Assembly: GCA_030762175.1 (NCBI GenBank)
Contig: CM060833.1
Span: forward strand, 154,206,501-154,270,500
DNA: 64,000 nt
Direction: 5' to 3'
DNA from: Metallyticus violacea
Lineage: Eukaryota; Arthropoda; Insecta; Mantodea; Metallyticidae
A program made the translations under genes and the position numbers. Below the pieces are notes generated by a model that searched no databases, was not told the origin of the DNA, and was given only the letters and a program-made list of their open reading frames with translations. This document shows, in pieces, positions 45,874 to 57,428 of this stretch. Position 1 is the stretch's first letter. Each line of letters starts with the position of its first letter.

Positions 45874-46997
45874 TTCATTTGGGCCGCGGTAACATCACTG
45901 AGAGCCACACCTGTCTATAGACTTTGCCATTACCAAACAAGCTGTTGCTGATTCATTCTTATTCATGGAGGCGAGACAGGTCGTCAAAGACTCGCACGAG
46001 AATTTGGCATACCTGGTTTATGTGATCTTGAAGAGATATCAATAAACGATACTCCTGGACAGTTGATGCGGAATTGGCACTCCACGAAAGAGAAGTCAAT
46101 ATGCTCATTATACTCGTAAAGATGAACTTTACTAATATTTAAGTGAATGCCTTGTAAATAGAATGTTTTATGAATATGTAAAGTTTAAAACATTTTGCGC
46201 ACAGCAGTTTTATGTAAAATGTCATATAAATTTAGCAAACATTCTTCCGCCTAAGCCAGTCGGACTAAATTGCAAAACCAAAAGTTAATGTAATAAATAT
46301 CAAATTAAACCACGAATTTAAGTTTTTTTTTTCAAAATCCGATAAATGCAGATTAATTTTTTTTCATAAAATGAGCTAAAATGCATTAACTTTGGAAACT
46401 ATTGCCAATTTTAAAGTACAAATATATTTCATTGATAGATTCAGTTGTAATAATATTTTATTATTATGATTATTTATTAAAGCATAGAGTGAGTGTATTT
46501 TCTGTTTTCTTGGTTTATATTATTGTTATTATTGTTATATTAAATATAAAATTAAAAAGACTTTTTGTAGGCTTAGTATAAAAATTATTTTTGAATATTG
46601 TTTTACACCCTTTAATCATTTAATCCCACATACTTGATCTTTTATTTAAAATTTTATTGAATATAAGGCTACAAATTAGATAGGAGTGCATATACTAAGT
46701 GCAGAATACAAAGCAAAAAGTATCATTATATCTTGAAATATTCACTAATTACACCTCTTTACAGGCTCCATGCATTTAACACCATACCTCTTCAGTGCAT
46801 ATTTATAAAATATCTGTCACATTTTTGTAATTTTGAAAAGAACTTCATTACATTTTGAAATGCTTTTTTATTTCTTTGCTCACAATATTTACTTGGAAAC
46901 AGTCCGGGATAGAGGCATTGCCTTACTGCAGTATTTTTTCCCAGGTTCAATTACATCCACCTCTACGACAATACCTGACTCCCTAAACGAACTCGGC
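45874..46997. other. unassigned stretch
   Basis: Nothing recognised; strongly AT-rich from 46130 to 46850. Confidence 0.5.
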
Positions 46998-47222
46998 CTG
47001 CACCGAATGATTTTTTCGGGCGTAAAAATCCTAAGTATGGCTTCCTTTGGAATGGAGATAAAGCTGCGGGTCCCGTGTCGTACATTTACAGCACGATAAA
47101 GAACCTCAAGCCTGAAAGAAGAGACCTCTGAGCAAAATTGGTCGGCCGTTTCACGCCCTGAGTTGAATGGAATGCTGATGACCTGAGAGGTTAAAGAGCG
47201 TCCGTAAATGAACGAAATCAAC
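46998..47222 (+). mobile_element. SINE family S2, 5'-truncated
   Basis: Begins after the B-box (ccgaatgattttttcgggcg) and continues to the 3' end gagcgtccgtaaatgaacg. Confidence 0.92.
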
Positions 47223-47399
47223 AATCGAGTATGCTCTCCTGTTGATGGTTTAGCATATGAAATTACTTGCTATGCATTCGCCTTGAAAGGAAACTTCTTC
47301 AGCACTTGTTGTGCACTTTCTTTTCCTCATTTCCCAGTCTTTATAAAAGATATTCACAGAGCTAATAATTTGTAATATCACAGAGGCTCAAGTTATTCT

Positions 47400-47990
47400 C
47401 CTTACCCCAAAATTCTGTTTCATTCTGTCCAACATTCTATCTGGAAACACTGTCCGCATATCGAATGGGTGTGGAGAATGCAAGGGAAATTTCCATTCTT
47501 CTCGGAGATGAAATAAGCATGAACATATCACGATATTTTTGTTCTAGCTACAGCAAGAGTCTGAAGATAAACCTATCATTGCTTCAGATCATTTGTTCCA
47601 TTTCCAACAAGAAGTGTCGCAAAGTAAAAGCAACTAGGCTGTAGCCTTTAGTTGACTGGGTTTCCAACCATGTAGAAAGAAATGTCTTCTTTATTTTGGG
47701 TTATAAAATCGATCATTGTCCACAAATTAATCAGCTAGTCTTGTATTCTTGCATAGAACACTTCGGTAACCGACTGTTTAGGCATTGGCTGATTCTGCTG
47801 CATATCAAAGCAGTCAGTGCTTGTATATGAATTTTCTTCTTTGAGTCGCTTGTAAAAGCTTTTTGAGCAGAGTCAGTGCAAGCTGATTCTTTCCACAGCC
47901 TTCTCTGTCTTAACTCCCAACGTGCATGTTGAAGATGTATCAATGTGTGTGTTCGGAAAGAAAGGTTAAAGAAGTTGTAAAAAACACATT
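47400..47990 (-). mobile_element. possible LTR-retrotransposon gag-like relic
   Basis: Minus-strand frames include QSVTEVFYARIQD, NLWTMIDFITQNKEDISFYM and FATLLVGNGTNDL, in an order reminiscent of gag capsid regions of insect gypsy-type elements (ESV.EFY.RI ... FL.GL). No LTR, primer site or pol is visible. Weak, short evidence; it could be something else. Confidence 0.22.
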
Positions 47991-48159
47991 TCATTCCAAC
48001 AATGGACAGACTGGAAAATTTATATTTTTATCAATAGTAGAAGTTTGTCCACAGTTTTCTTAAGTTCTGGTGTTGATTTAATTATCTCCCTGCAAATGTA
48101 CTTCTTCTCTTATATCAGTAGAAATGTTCTGTGTTTCCCTTTAGTGACCTTCCTGTTGT

Positions 48160-48715
48160 GTGGTTTTCACTAGTCAGGGGATAATTAGGTCTCCATTGTT
48201 ACATGGAAGTGAGATTTGGGGGTGGGATAAAACAGACGGTTTAAACAAATTACAATGTGAATTTAGGGATGAGGACAGATCTATCGAGCTAAGGTGTATT
48301 ACGAAAGGTGGGATGCTGGGAAGATGCAGTCTACAGCAAAATAAATGTACTTAGATATTGACTAAGAATAATCAAAGGCCTACAAACAACCTTGAGGGCG
48401 ATATGCTATCGGCACCAAATAAACAACATGTATTATCCAAAATGGTGGGCAACGGATATACAGCGGGAACTGTCAAAAATCGATTCAAACAATACTTGGC
48501 AAAGGGATTTTTAAAACAGGTATGGCGTAGTGAAAATGTCAAAAGACGCCTGTTTGACATAAACCGGCAAAAATTCAGATGCGATACACGCAGATGTCGT
48601 CTCTGGTTCTGCAGAGCGAAATTAAAATTAGATGAAATAAACAGACCTGTATCACGGAGCTAGGCATGAAACAGAGATGGGGAATAGCACGGGTTAGACT
48701 GGGAGGCTGAAGGCA
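48160..48715 (+). mobile_element. LINE ORF2 C-terminal relic
   Basis: Frames read RSPLLHGSEIWGWD (the LLYG.EVWG block that follows the RT thumb in jockey/CR1-type LINEs), then TVKNRFKQYLAKGFLKQVW and NRQKFRCDTRR, and LGMKQRWGIARVRLGG. The final 60 bp also occur at 2184. Stops interrupt. Upstream RT motifs are not seen. Confidence 0.6.
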
Positions 48716-49012
48716 CGTACATAGTACATCCATTATTGTGTTAATTGATTTTTAAAAATCAAAAAGTTCAGCATGGATAAAATCAGTTTCTGATTAAAAA
48801 AAGAAAGGTTGAATATGAGTCAATAGAATCCGAAATTTAATCTTCTAGTTGTAGCACAATATTTTCTGTTACTGTCGCCAAGTACAACGGGGTGCGAAAC
48901 TCTTGAGGTGTATCGTTAAAATCCACTCTGACTTCCCCCTGGAGAAAGAGGAGCAACTCTCAATACTCCGCTCAACTGAAATACATAATTAAACTACCAC
49001 TTCCCTATTTTT

Positions 49013-49240
49013 ATCGAGCGGGGTGGCTCAGAAGGTAACGTTCGGGAGGTACCGGATTCAGTTACTGTTTTTAGGTTTATTCGTGGTTTCTCTGGTTACT
49101 TGGGCGGATGCTGGGATGAATTATACATTCCACAAAGTTTCAGCTCTCACGTTTCATTCCGCTAGTTCTTTTACAGTGTCGAAAGTGTCGGTCGGTGGGA
49201 TGGTGGCTTAAATTTTGGAAAGGTTTCTGCCCCGTCACCT
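49013..49240 (+). mobile_element. tRNA-headed SINE, fourth type, copy 2
   Basis: Head tatcgagcggggtggctcag with aaggtaacg (A-box-like) and a weakened B-box-like ccggattcag; body gtggtttctctggttacttg. The 3' end is not defined. It lies just upstream of the ACCT array. Confidence 0.6.
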
Positions 49241-49448
49241 GGAATGGAACCGGAAACAACTCAGGGGAAAGGGGAGGGGGGCTTTACCGGCATTTGCGTC
49301 CGCGCAGTCACCGCCCGTAGATGCTGGCCGCTCAGTCTATCCCTCACCTCCTCACTTACTCTCGTCTTCCCCAATGAGGAGCATGGACATAAAGATCAGT
49401 CTTGAGCGCAGCTCAAATACAGAAAAAATTCTCCGCCCCAGACCATTT

Positions 49449-50469
49449 ACCTACCTACCTACCTACCTACCTACCTACCTACCTACCTACCTACCTACCT
49501 ACCTACCTACCTACCTACCTACCTACCTACCTACCTACCTACCTACCTACCTACCTACCTACCTACCTACCTACCTACCTACCTACCTACCTACCTACCT
49601 ACCTACCTACCTACCTACCTACCTACCTACCTACCTACCTACCTACCTACCTACCTACCTACCTACCTACCTACCTACCTACCTACCTACCTACCTACCT
49701 ACCTACCTACCTACCTACCTACCTACCTACCTACCTACCTACCTACCTACCTACCTACCTACCTACCTACCTACCTACCTACCTACCTACCTACCTACCT
49801 ACCTACCTACCTACCTACCTACCTACCTACCTACCTACCTACCTACCTACCTACCTACCTACCTACCTACCTACCTACCTACCTACCTACCTACCTACCT
49901 ACCTACCTACCTACCTACCTACCTACCTACCTACCTACCTACCTACCTACCTACCTACCTACCTACCTACCTACCTACCTACCTACCTACCTACCTACCT
50001 ACCTACCTACCTACCTACCTACCTACCTACCTACCTACCTACCTACCTACCTACCTACCTACCTACCTACCTACCTACCTACCTACCTACCTACCTACCT
50101 ACCTACCTACCTACCTACCTACCTACCTACCTACCTACCTACCTACCTACCTACCTACCTACCTACCTACCTACCTACCTACCTACCTACCTACCTACCT
50201 ACCTACCTACCTACCTACCTACCTACCTACCTACCTACCTACCTACCTACCTACCTACCTACCTACCTACCTACCTACCTACCTACCTACCTACCTACCT
50301 ACCTACCTACCTACCTACCTACCTACCTACCTACCTACCTACCTACCTACCTACCTACCTACCTACCTACCTACCTACCTACCTACCTACCTACCTACCT
50401 ACCTACCTACCTACCTACCTACCTACCTACCTACCTACCTACCTACCTACCTACCTACCTACCTACCTA
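49449..50469. repeat. (ACCT)n array, about 255 uninterrupted units
   Basis: 1,021 bp of perfect ACCT tetranucleotide; I saw no variant base inside. It leaves all frames open, which creates long spurious PTYL-repeat proteins. Confidence 0.99.
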
Positions 50470-50699
50470 TCTATCATCCATCCCAATTGTTGGCTGTTAG
50501 CGAAGAACGAGAACCTAAAAACAATATTTGAAGCTGTTAATATCCTTTAACATTTTTAAACCACTTTTTTATTGAACTGGGTTTTTCGGCACTAGTAAAA
50601 AATGCGAGATGCTTATCTCAATTAAATACAAAATGCGTTTGTATGATTTTTTTGTGTGTGTTTAAAAAAAGACAAGCCAGTAATAGTAGCGGTGGCAGA

Positions 50700-50758
<59 letters not shown>
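50700..50758. repeat. (TAA)n microsatellite
   Basis: About 20 TAA units, directly 3' (minus strand) of the LINE at 50827. Confidence 0.95.
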
Positions 50759-50760
<2 letters not shown>

Positions 50761-50826
50761 GGGTTTGTGGGCAGTTTATGGACTCCTGCACTTTAACCAT
50801 CGGCTTTTCGTGCAACCCCAAACCAT

Positions 50827-51470
50827 TCATAGCAGTTCAAACTCTGTGTCCTTAATAAGGTTAAGGGCCCAAACTCCCATAAGAGAATCTTCCATAATAT
50901 TTGGTTGCAATCCGAAGAGTTGGAATCTCCTGCTCTCCAGGACCTTACAATTATACGAGTATGCGCTTCGCTTGTTTACAAAGTCTGCAAATGGGTTCTC
51001 TCTGGAAGAATCGCATTTTCTGGAAATGTTTCCTGAAATATCCATGTCCAGTAATTAATCCCACAAATTGTCTTAACTGCTTCTGCCAAACTTCAGAAGT
51101 GTTTTAGTAAGTGTGGGGTTAGATCCATTGACAGTGATTTTGTCAAGGGTTTGTCCGGGATAATTGGACCATTATTTCTTGTTTTGATCCCTGGTTCATA
51201 ATCTTATTGCGGTTCTAGCTACAGATTTAATACCGCAGGCTGGTTCAGGTCCAATATAAGAGTTAGATGTTCCCTTCTTGTCCAGTCACACCTCGAAAGC
51301 CTGACACCCATCTCCACTCCACAGAGTTTTCCCATGACAGAACCATCAGCGTTTTAAGACAGTTCCAAATCAGTTTAGAATTTAATTGGTGAGAATCAAG
51401 TGCTCGAAGTACAGCTTGATTGTCAGAAAAAATCAGAATGTAGTAGCCTTTCAAGACAAGCTAAGTTTCT
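50827..51470 (-). mobile_element. LINE C-terminus with RNase H domain, relic
   Basis: Minus-strand frames from the right: YYILIFSDNQAVLRALDSHQ and LIWNCLKTL (RNase H, second acidic residue in SDNQ), VEWRWVSGFRGVTGQEGN (WVPGHSGI.GNE block; His is Phe), YIGPEPACGI, then LRQFVGLITGHGYFRKHFQ and REPICRLC, the end-domain with a cysteine knuckle. It finishes near 50827. This order (RNase H then LTGH...CRLC) marks RNase H-bearing LINEs (I/LOA/R1 group). Frame breaks make it inactive, and RT is not present in the window. Confidence 0.8.
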
Positions 51471-52309
51471 CATTAATAACTGAAAGTTTTATTGCATGAC
51501 GTAAGCCTATAAATATACTGTAAATAAATAAGCTTAAGTTGTTGAATTTTTTTTCGTTCCTATTCAAACATAACTATTGAGTGATATTATTTTTATTACT
51601 TTTATCAGCAATATCATAGACTTAGCAGTAAATCTAGCAAATCTTGAACAATACCTGTTGAGAATCGCCGCATTAATTTCATGAAATGTGTGTTTTTCAT
51701 TGCTGTGAAACAGCACGTAAATGTAAAGTCGCTTGTGCTGAATTCTCAGATCTTCAGAAATGAATAATGATCAAGTTAGTGAACCATATGAAAAAAAGTA
51801 TATGCATACCTAACGGAATCTTTTGGATTGAAGAAATAAACCTTCAAACAGCCCGAGTCAGATGGAATTCAAATCCGCGAATTCCGTATGTGCAACTGAG
51901 TAAGGCATTAGCTGCAGCAGTGTGACGATTTTTCAGGGCAAGGAGAAGTCACCATGTAATAAAGTTGGGGCAGGTTCAACAGTTGTGTTGTAAAGCCCAA
52001 AACGCGGAGGCGACGCTTAGCATGCACAAGGAGTGAAATATAACACTCCAAGGTGCGTTTTCCAGTATACGTGACAGAGTTAGGAATTCATCCCAAGCAC
52101 TCGTGTCCCAGTGTTTCTTAATTTATAGTCCGCTAGCTCCTGCCTTAACTTCCAAACGTATAAATCTTTTTGTTCTGGAAAAGAGAAAGAGGAAAAAATA
52201 GGAAGGAACGAAGAGAATTTCCTAACAACCAAATTGTGTTCCGTATCACGAAGGTGTTTGATTAACGTGTCCCACTGCGACATTCACTGCGCCACTCGCC
52301 TTACCTTGC
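51471..52309. other. unassigned stretch
   Basis: A B-box-like ggaattcaaatccgcg at 51868 hints at another decayed tRNA-like head, but the rest is unclear. A 67-codon minus frame (52080-52283) is unrecognised. Confidence 0.4.
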
Positions 52310-52311
52310 TG

Positions 52312-52324
52312 GCGCGCGCACGCA

Positions 52325-52372
<48 letters not shown>
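52312..52372. repeat. compound (GCAC)n(CA)n microsatellite
   Basis: GC run, then GCAC tetranucleotides, then CA dinucleotides. Confidence 0.95.
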
Positions 52373-52376
<4 letters not shown>

Positions 52377-52704
52377 CCGATAGTAATTTATACCATTTGG
52401 CAAAAACAAAAACATTCCTGGCTTCTGATCAAGCTACTCGGGTTCAGATTCTGATTAAGTCGAGCATACATAAGGCTACTTGCATTAACAGCGTGTTTAT
52501 TAATGCTTTATAGTTCTTTGCAAAAGATTAAACTTTAAATCTCTTAAAAGGTATCTGGGTATGTGTAAAATCATTATTTCCATTTTTTTCAATCCAGTAA
52601 TTTTAGCAAAATATCATTCCAACATAGTTATCAAATTTCTGTAAACAAAGATCTGTTTGAGCTAAATAAATGTATTATATTTTAACTATTAATAATAATA
52701 CTTT

Positions 52705-52988
52705 TTTGTTGATTTGGTTTATTTACGGACGCTCTTAAATATCTCAGGTCATCAGTGTCCCATTCAATTCAGGGCGTGAAACGGGTGATAAATTTTGCTT
52801 TTTTCAGGCTTGAGGTTCTATTTCGTGCCGTAAATCAACGATTCAGTACCCACGGCTTTACTTCCCTTCCGAAGGAAGCCACACTTGAGCTTTTACTCCC
52901 AAAAAAGCCATCGATCTTAGCCGGGATTGAACCCGCGATCTTGGGTTTTACGAGGAAAGTACGGTTACCACTACGCCACCAGGATCGA
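52705..52988 (-). mobile_element. SINE family S2
   Basis: Reverse complement of S2 with a short deletion around the gcctctgagcaaaat block; head complement caccaggatcgac at 52988. Confidence 0.93.
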
Positions 52989-53738
52989 CATCTCTTCCTT
53001 ATGCAAAACAGTAAACTACTTCATATGTAAACTTTAAAATATCATATTAGTATCTTTAATAAGTTGCAACATTAACAGGATATGCGCTATCGGTGTACTA
53101 ATATTCGCTAGCCCCCTAAACCACTGAAGCAATTTTATAATACAGCTAAAATTGATACAAAATCTCTCTGTAAAGCTAGACATCTTTCACGAATGCGTGA
53201 CAGTATGATGAAAAATATATAATCAGTGTGACAGCATATTATTTTATTAGGAAAAAGTTCAAGGTAAGCTAATGTAGCATGCTTTCCATAAATAACTCTT
53301 GATATAAACAAAATTTACTTTCAAAATACAGGATGCAAAAAAATTCGACCGACAAACTTATAGGAAAGATAGAATATAAAGAAAACTATTTTTATAGTAC
53401 ACAGTGACCCTTAAGGTGCTAGAGACTTATACAAAGCACAAGAAAATACTAAAGTTTAAGAACATAATTAGTGTTTTATTTTCATATTCATTTGTAAAGG
53501 TCCTATTGCTTTTTTAATTTTTCTTATATTTTATTGGTAGCCTACAATGATTGTCGTCTTTTTTAGTGTTTAGTCGGTTTTGTTGTAGAACTACGTCTGC
53601 TATTTTGTGGCTTAAATTAATATTATTTAAGTAATTTAATACTGTGAATTACTGAGCTACATAGCGAAAATATGCAAAGTTTTACATGGGATAAGTATGC
53701 CGATATGCATAGGGTTTATAGAAGGGCTACTGATAATA
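52989..53738. other. unassigned AT-rich stretch
   Basis: Nothing recognised. It would contain the 5' part of the first THAP-like copy if that was once complete. Confidence 0.45.
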
Positions 53739-53902
53739 GAAGGACATTTTCCCAGCAAATTTCTCTAATCTACCATCGTATGTGACGGTGTGGGTTAGTA
53801 AAGAAAGGGAAAATGCGAAAAAATCGTGTGAAGGGGGTATGGATCGAGATGATAAGAGTTTTAGTGACCCTGGTGTTATAACATGTTTCGACTCGTTTGC
53901 AA
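53739..53902 (+). pseudogene. THAP-linked exon, copy 1 (partial)
   Basis: Open plus-strand frame reading DIFPANFSNLPSYVTVW, then GGMDRDDKSFSDPG and VITCFDSFA, ending at a good splice donor (caa|gtgagg, 53903). The DIFP...LP start matches the end of a THAP zinc-finger domain (AVPTIFP), but the Cys/His part is not recognisable upstream. It is paralogous to 54326-54472. Function beyond DNA binding by THAP is unknown. Confidence 0.4.
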
Positions 53903-54109
53903 GTGAGGTTATACAGAGAGAGGTACACTCGTAATAAAAGGTTCATGTTGTTGCTATAAAACAGATGGGTTTGTTTATTTGGTTATTGTAGTTAGGTGGT
54001 TTATTATAATAGTTTAAAGTAAATAAACAACAGTGTGATAGTTCTTTAGGGTTTAATAAGTTAAAATGTATTTACTGAAATCATACCAAGAATTTCGCAA
54101 TAGAAAGTG

Positions 54110-54472
54110 CTTTGGTACAACACGGGTAATTCTTGTTGTGTGCCTACCATATTAAAATTGACTAAAGAGTAATCATTAAAAGAGAAGCGGAAAAAGGGTT
54201 TACTCCATGCCAATTTGGAAGTGTTTAGTGTAGTGTGCATTAAACATTTCCTACCAAACTTTGTGTAAAATAGTGAACCAATCCATGTTCACAAAAATTA
54301 TCCAAAATTAACAAATGATGCATATCTCACAATTTCCCCAAATCTGCCAGTGATGCTTAGCATGAAAGGAAATATCCGGAAGAACGTATGAAAGGGATTT
54401 TGGAGTGAGATGAAGAGAGTTTCGATGAATGGTGTGAGCAGAGTGTTATAACATGCTTCGACTCCTTTGCAA
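54110..54472 (+). pseudogene. THAP-domain exon, copy 2 (with stops)
   Basis: One frame reads KRKKGLLHANLEVF, SVVCIKHFLPNFV, stop, EPIHVHKNYPKLTNDAY and LTISPNLP. This matches the second half of THAP domains (S.VCS.HF ... P.LK.DA.PTIFP). After a frame change come DEESFDEWCEQSVITCFDSF and the splice donor caa|gtgaga at 54473. Stops indicate decay or wrong exon borders. THAP proteins are DNA-binding, and the domain also occurs in P-element-type transposases, so a transposon origin is possible. Confidence 0.5.
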
Positions 54473-55180
54473 GTGAGACAAGGTACATCCGTTTATAACT
54501 ATTTCCATGGAAGACTATGTGCATTTAATTAAAATAGAGACGATAAACGTGATGCTGTTTCAACTATGTCGATTAGTTTTAAGGTGTCCAGGAAGTTCGT
54601 GTATTTTATAAAGAAATGTGCTCACCTGTGGAGAAGTTTTAATTCACATTATTTTATATTTGGTTTTCATATGGTAAATATTGTTTGTAAACAATTTCAG
54701 ATTCTAAAATACCATCGAAATATTTTCCAATCATAAATCATGTTATCTTGTAAATATAATCCTGCGTAAAAGTTCGGTGTTTGCTATTGGCAGTAATGGG
54801 GCCACTTTGACCGTAATTTTTCCGTATTGGGATGTGGTAAATATAATTGGTCTTGCCTGAGCTGAAGATCCGTCTTAGCAGAGGGGACGTTTCAAAATCC
54901 AAGAATGAGACAAACACAATAAGTTTCTTCAGCTTTTTTATAGTAATAAACATCACAGAAGAGACAATACCTACTGTGTAATTTTTATTTTAATCCTTTC
55001 TGTTATTAATTTTGTGCCACTGATGAGATATTCAATTAATGTAATATGACTATCATTATTGTCATAATAATCAGCATTATTGTCATTTTGTTATTTATTA
55101 TTTCACAGATTGACTCTAGGGGTTGGCCCAGTAACAATGCGAACGAGGGTGAGGCTTGCTCTCTTACTACGGTTACTAGC

Positions 55181-55183
<3 letters not shown>
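54473..55183. other. unassigned stretch
   Basis: No element recognised. A 72-codon minus-strand frame (54738-54956) is unassigned. Confidence 0.45.
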
Positions 55184-55235
<52 letters not shown>

Positions 55236-55653
55236 ATAGTAGTAGTAGTAGTGGTAGTAATAGTAGTAGTAGTAGTAGCGGTAGTAGTAGTAGTAGTAGT
55301 AGTAGTAATAGTAGTAGTAGTAGTGGTAGTAATAGTAGTAGTAGTAGTAGCGGTAGTAGTAGTAGTAGTAGTAGTAATAGTAGTAGTAGTAGTGGTAGTA
55401 ATAGTAGTAGTAGTAGCGGTAGTAGTAGTAGTAGTAATAGTAGTAGTAGTAATAGTAGTAGTAGTAATAGTAGTAGTAGTAGTAGTAATAGTAGTAGTAG
55501 TAGTAGTAGTAATAGTAGTAGTAGTAGTAGTAATAGTAGTAGTAGTAATAGTAGTAGTAGTAGTAATAGTAGTAGTAGTAGTAATAGTAGTAGTAGTAGT
55601 AGTAATAGTAGTAGTAGTAGTAATAGTAGTAGTAATAGTAGTAGTAGTAGTAA

Positions 55654-55688
<35 letters not shown>

Positions 55689-55797
55689 ATAGTAGTAGTA
55701 GTAGTAATAGTAGTAGTAGTACTAGTAGTACTAGTAGTAATAGTAGTAGTAGTACTAGTAGTACTAGTAGTAGTAGTATTAGTAGTACTAGTAGTAC

Positions 55798-55832
<35 letters not shown>

Positions 55833-55893
55833 ATAGTAGTAATAGTAGTAGTATGTATGTATGTATGTATGTATGTATTTATTTATTTATTTA
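55184..55893. repeat. (AGT)n array with variants, then (GTAT)n and (TTTA)n
   Basis: About 223 trinucleotide units (55184-55852), mostly AGT with regularly placed AAT and, in the first third, GGT and CGG variants; ACT and ATT variants occur in the last quarter. Followed by GTAT and TTTA units. Long serine or valine frames here are artefacts. Confidence 0.98.
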
Positions 55894-56480
55894 CAAAATA
55901 TGTGTGTTACAAATCTATTTCATCCATACCACACGTGCTTTCTCAATGCACTAGGAAATACATGAAATTGCAAAATCAATATTACTTTTTAAATACATTA
56001 ATAAAATAAACACAAACGAAAAGAAAAAAGTGCAAAGTGTAAATAACTCCCTCAGATATGCATACGATTAATTAAAAAGAAAATGTCGTGACTCATGTTC
56101 CCTTAGCCTCTTTCCGGTTGTCTGTCGCTTCCGATCTTAGCTATCTCACTTTGTTTAAAAATTTACCTACTCCCTCCTCCTCCTTCCTATATGCCAGCAA
56201 AGTCCCGTACTGCTACTGCCCTTTCCCCTCGTTAACAAACGGGGTCGGTAGGTATCTATCTCTTTCTCCATTCTTCCGTCCCCTTGCAGTAGGCCAGAAT
56301 ATGCTCCCAAGATTATTTCTCTGCAGATATAGGGCAGATTCTCGTAACCTCTCTGTCTGTTAATTTAGTCATTCACCACGCGCCTAACCTAAACCAAGCA
56401 AGTCCCTGGTTGCAGAGTTTATCCCCAGTTTGGATGTAACGCTCCATCCTCCAATCGATTTTCAGTTCCGATTGTATTCT
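55894..56480. other. unassigned stretch
   Basis: Nothing recognised; a 91-codon plus frame (56088-56363) has no motif. Confidence 0.45.
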
Positions 56481-56690
56481 CCAGTGAAACTTTTTCGTCC
56501 TCTTAATAACAGAGGTTTAGTTGAATGAAATGATAATGGGCGCAGGGAACATGAAACCGAGAGTTGCTTGACATTTGTCTTTGCAGGATGCGAAAAATCT
56601 ATTTAGACAACTGAACCCACGCGAGATTCGAACTCGCGCTTGTTGGATTATGAAGCAAGCATTCTATCCCAATACCACGACTATTACTTT
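56481..56690 (-). mobile_element. tRNA-like head, probable SINE
   Basis: The minus strand has A-box-like tggtattgggatagaatgc and B-box gcgagttcgaatctcgc (a good T-arm) near 56620-56690. The acceptor ends do not pair, so it is not a working tRNA. The sequence beyond (cccattatcatttcattcaa) has SINE-body style. Single copy here. Confidence 0.5.
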
Positions 56691-57428
56691 TATTATACAT
56701 AAGGTATCAGTGATGTTAAGTATTATCCGTTAGCTGTTCTATACTAACGTAAATATAACCTGGTGGGACACTTTTCTCGCTGGCTCCAGGACGATTTACA
56801 CCCTACTACTCACAGTAGTCTCTAAAGGAAATTACAATTTAAAGTTTATTAAGGACTAGTTATAATTGGGGAAACCATATAAGTGAGTATTGTAATAATC
56901 TTGAGAGATACTGGCCGATATGAATAACTTATTAGGTATTTTAACTGTCAGTAATTTATGCACATGTTGCTCTCTATTTGATGCAATCAATTTCAACGCA
57001 AAGAGGTGCCATGGAGGAAGCATGTGTTGACCGTGATTGTATTTTAAAACACTGTCAAGGAAATTCATTGAAAACTGGCAAGGTTATCCCGCAAAATGTA
57101 TATTAATGAAGTTTGTGAACAGTATCCAAGGCTAACAATGAAATACGTTGCATCATTTGCTGCTTAACTAATCGGAGCCATGCATCGCGGAGTGATACTC
57201 TCACTTTGTTTACATCGGAATAGAAACCGCATTGTAGTTAATCGTCGGTTGGTGCTAGTTCACATTACTGCCGTTGTATGTCGCTGTGCTATTGAAGTGG
57301 CGCTCCAAGTTTCGACCTCTACGAAATGCGTTACTATTGCTTCCCAGTGTACTTTTGTTTCCCAAGGTTGTAGCAATGACCGAAGCAAATACACAAAACT
57401 ACAAGAAGTAACTAACAGCTAGGAAATA
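56691..57428. other. unassigned stretch
   Basis: Nothing recognised; an 80-codon plus frame (57180-57422) is unassigned. Confidence 0.45.

Noticed and set aside
49449..50469. Telomeric repeat
   Set aside because: The insect telomere unit is TTAGG (CCTAA on the other strand); ACCT/AGGT is a different unit with a 4-bp period.
49215..50550. Open frames of 380-440 codons made of PTYL repeats
   Set aside because: They are translations of the perfect (ACCT)n array; no start, codon bias or flanking coding sequence supports a gene.
55046..56009. Serine/asparagine-rich and valine-rich frames of about 300 codons
   Set aside because: Both are translations of the (AGT)n array in two frames.
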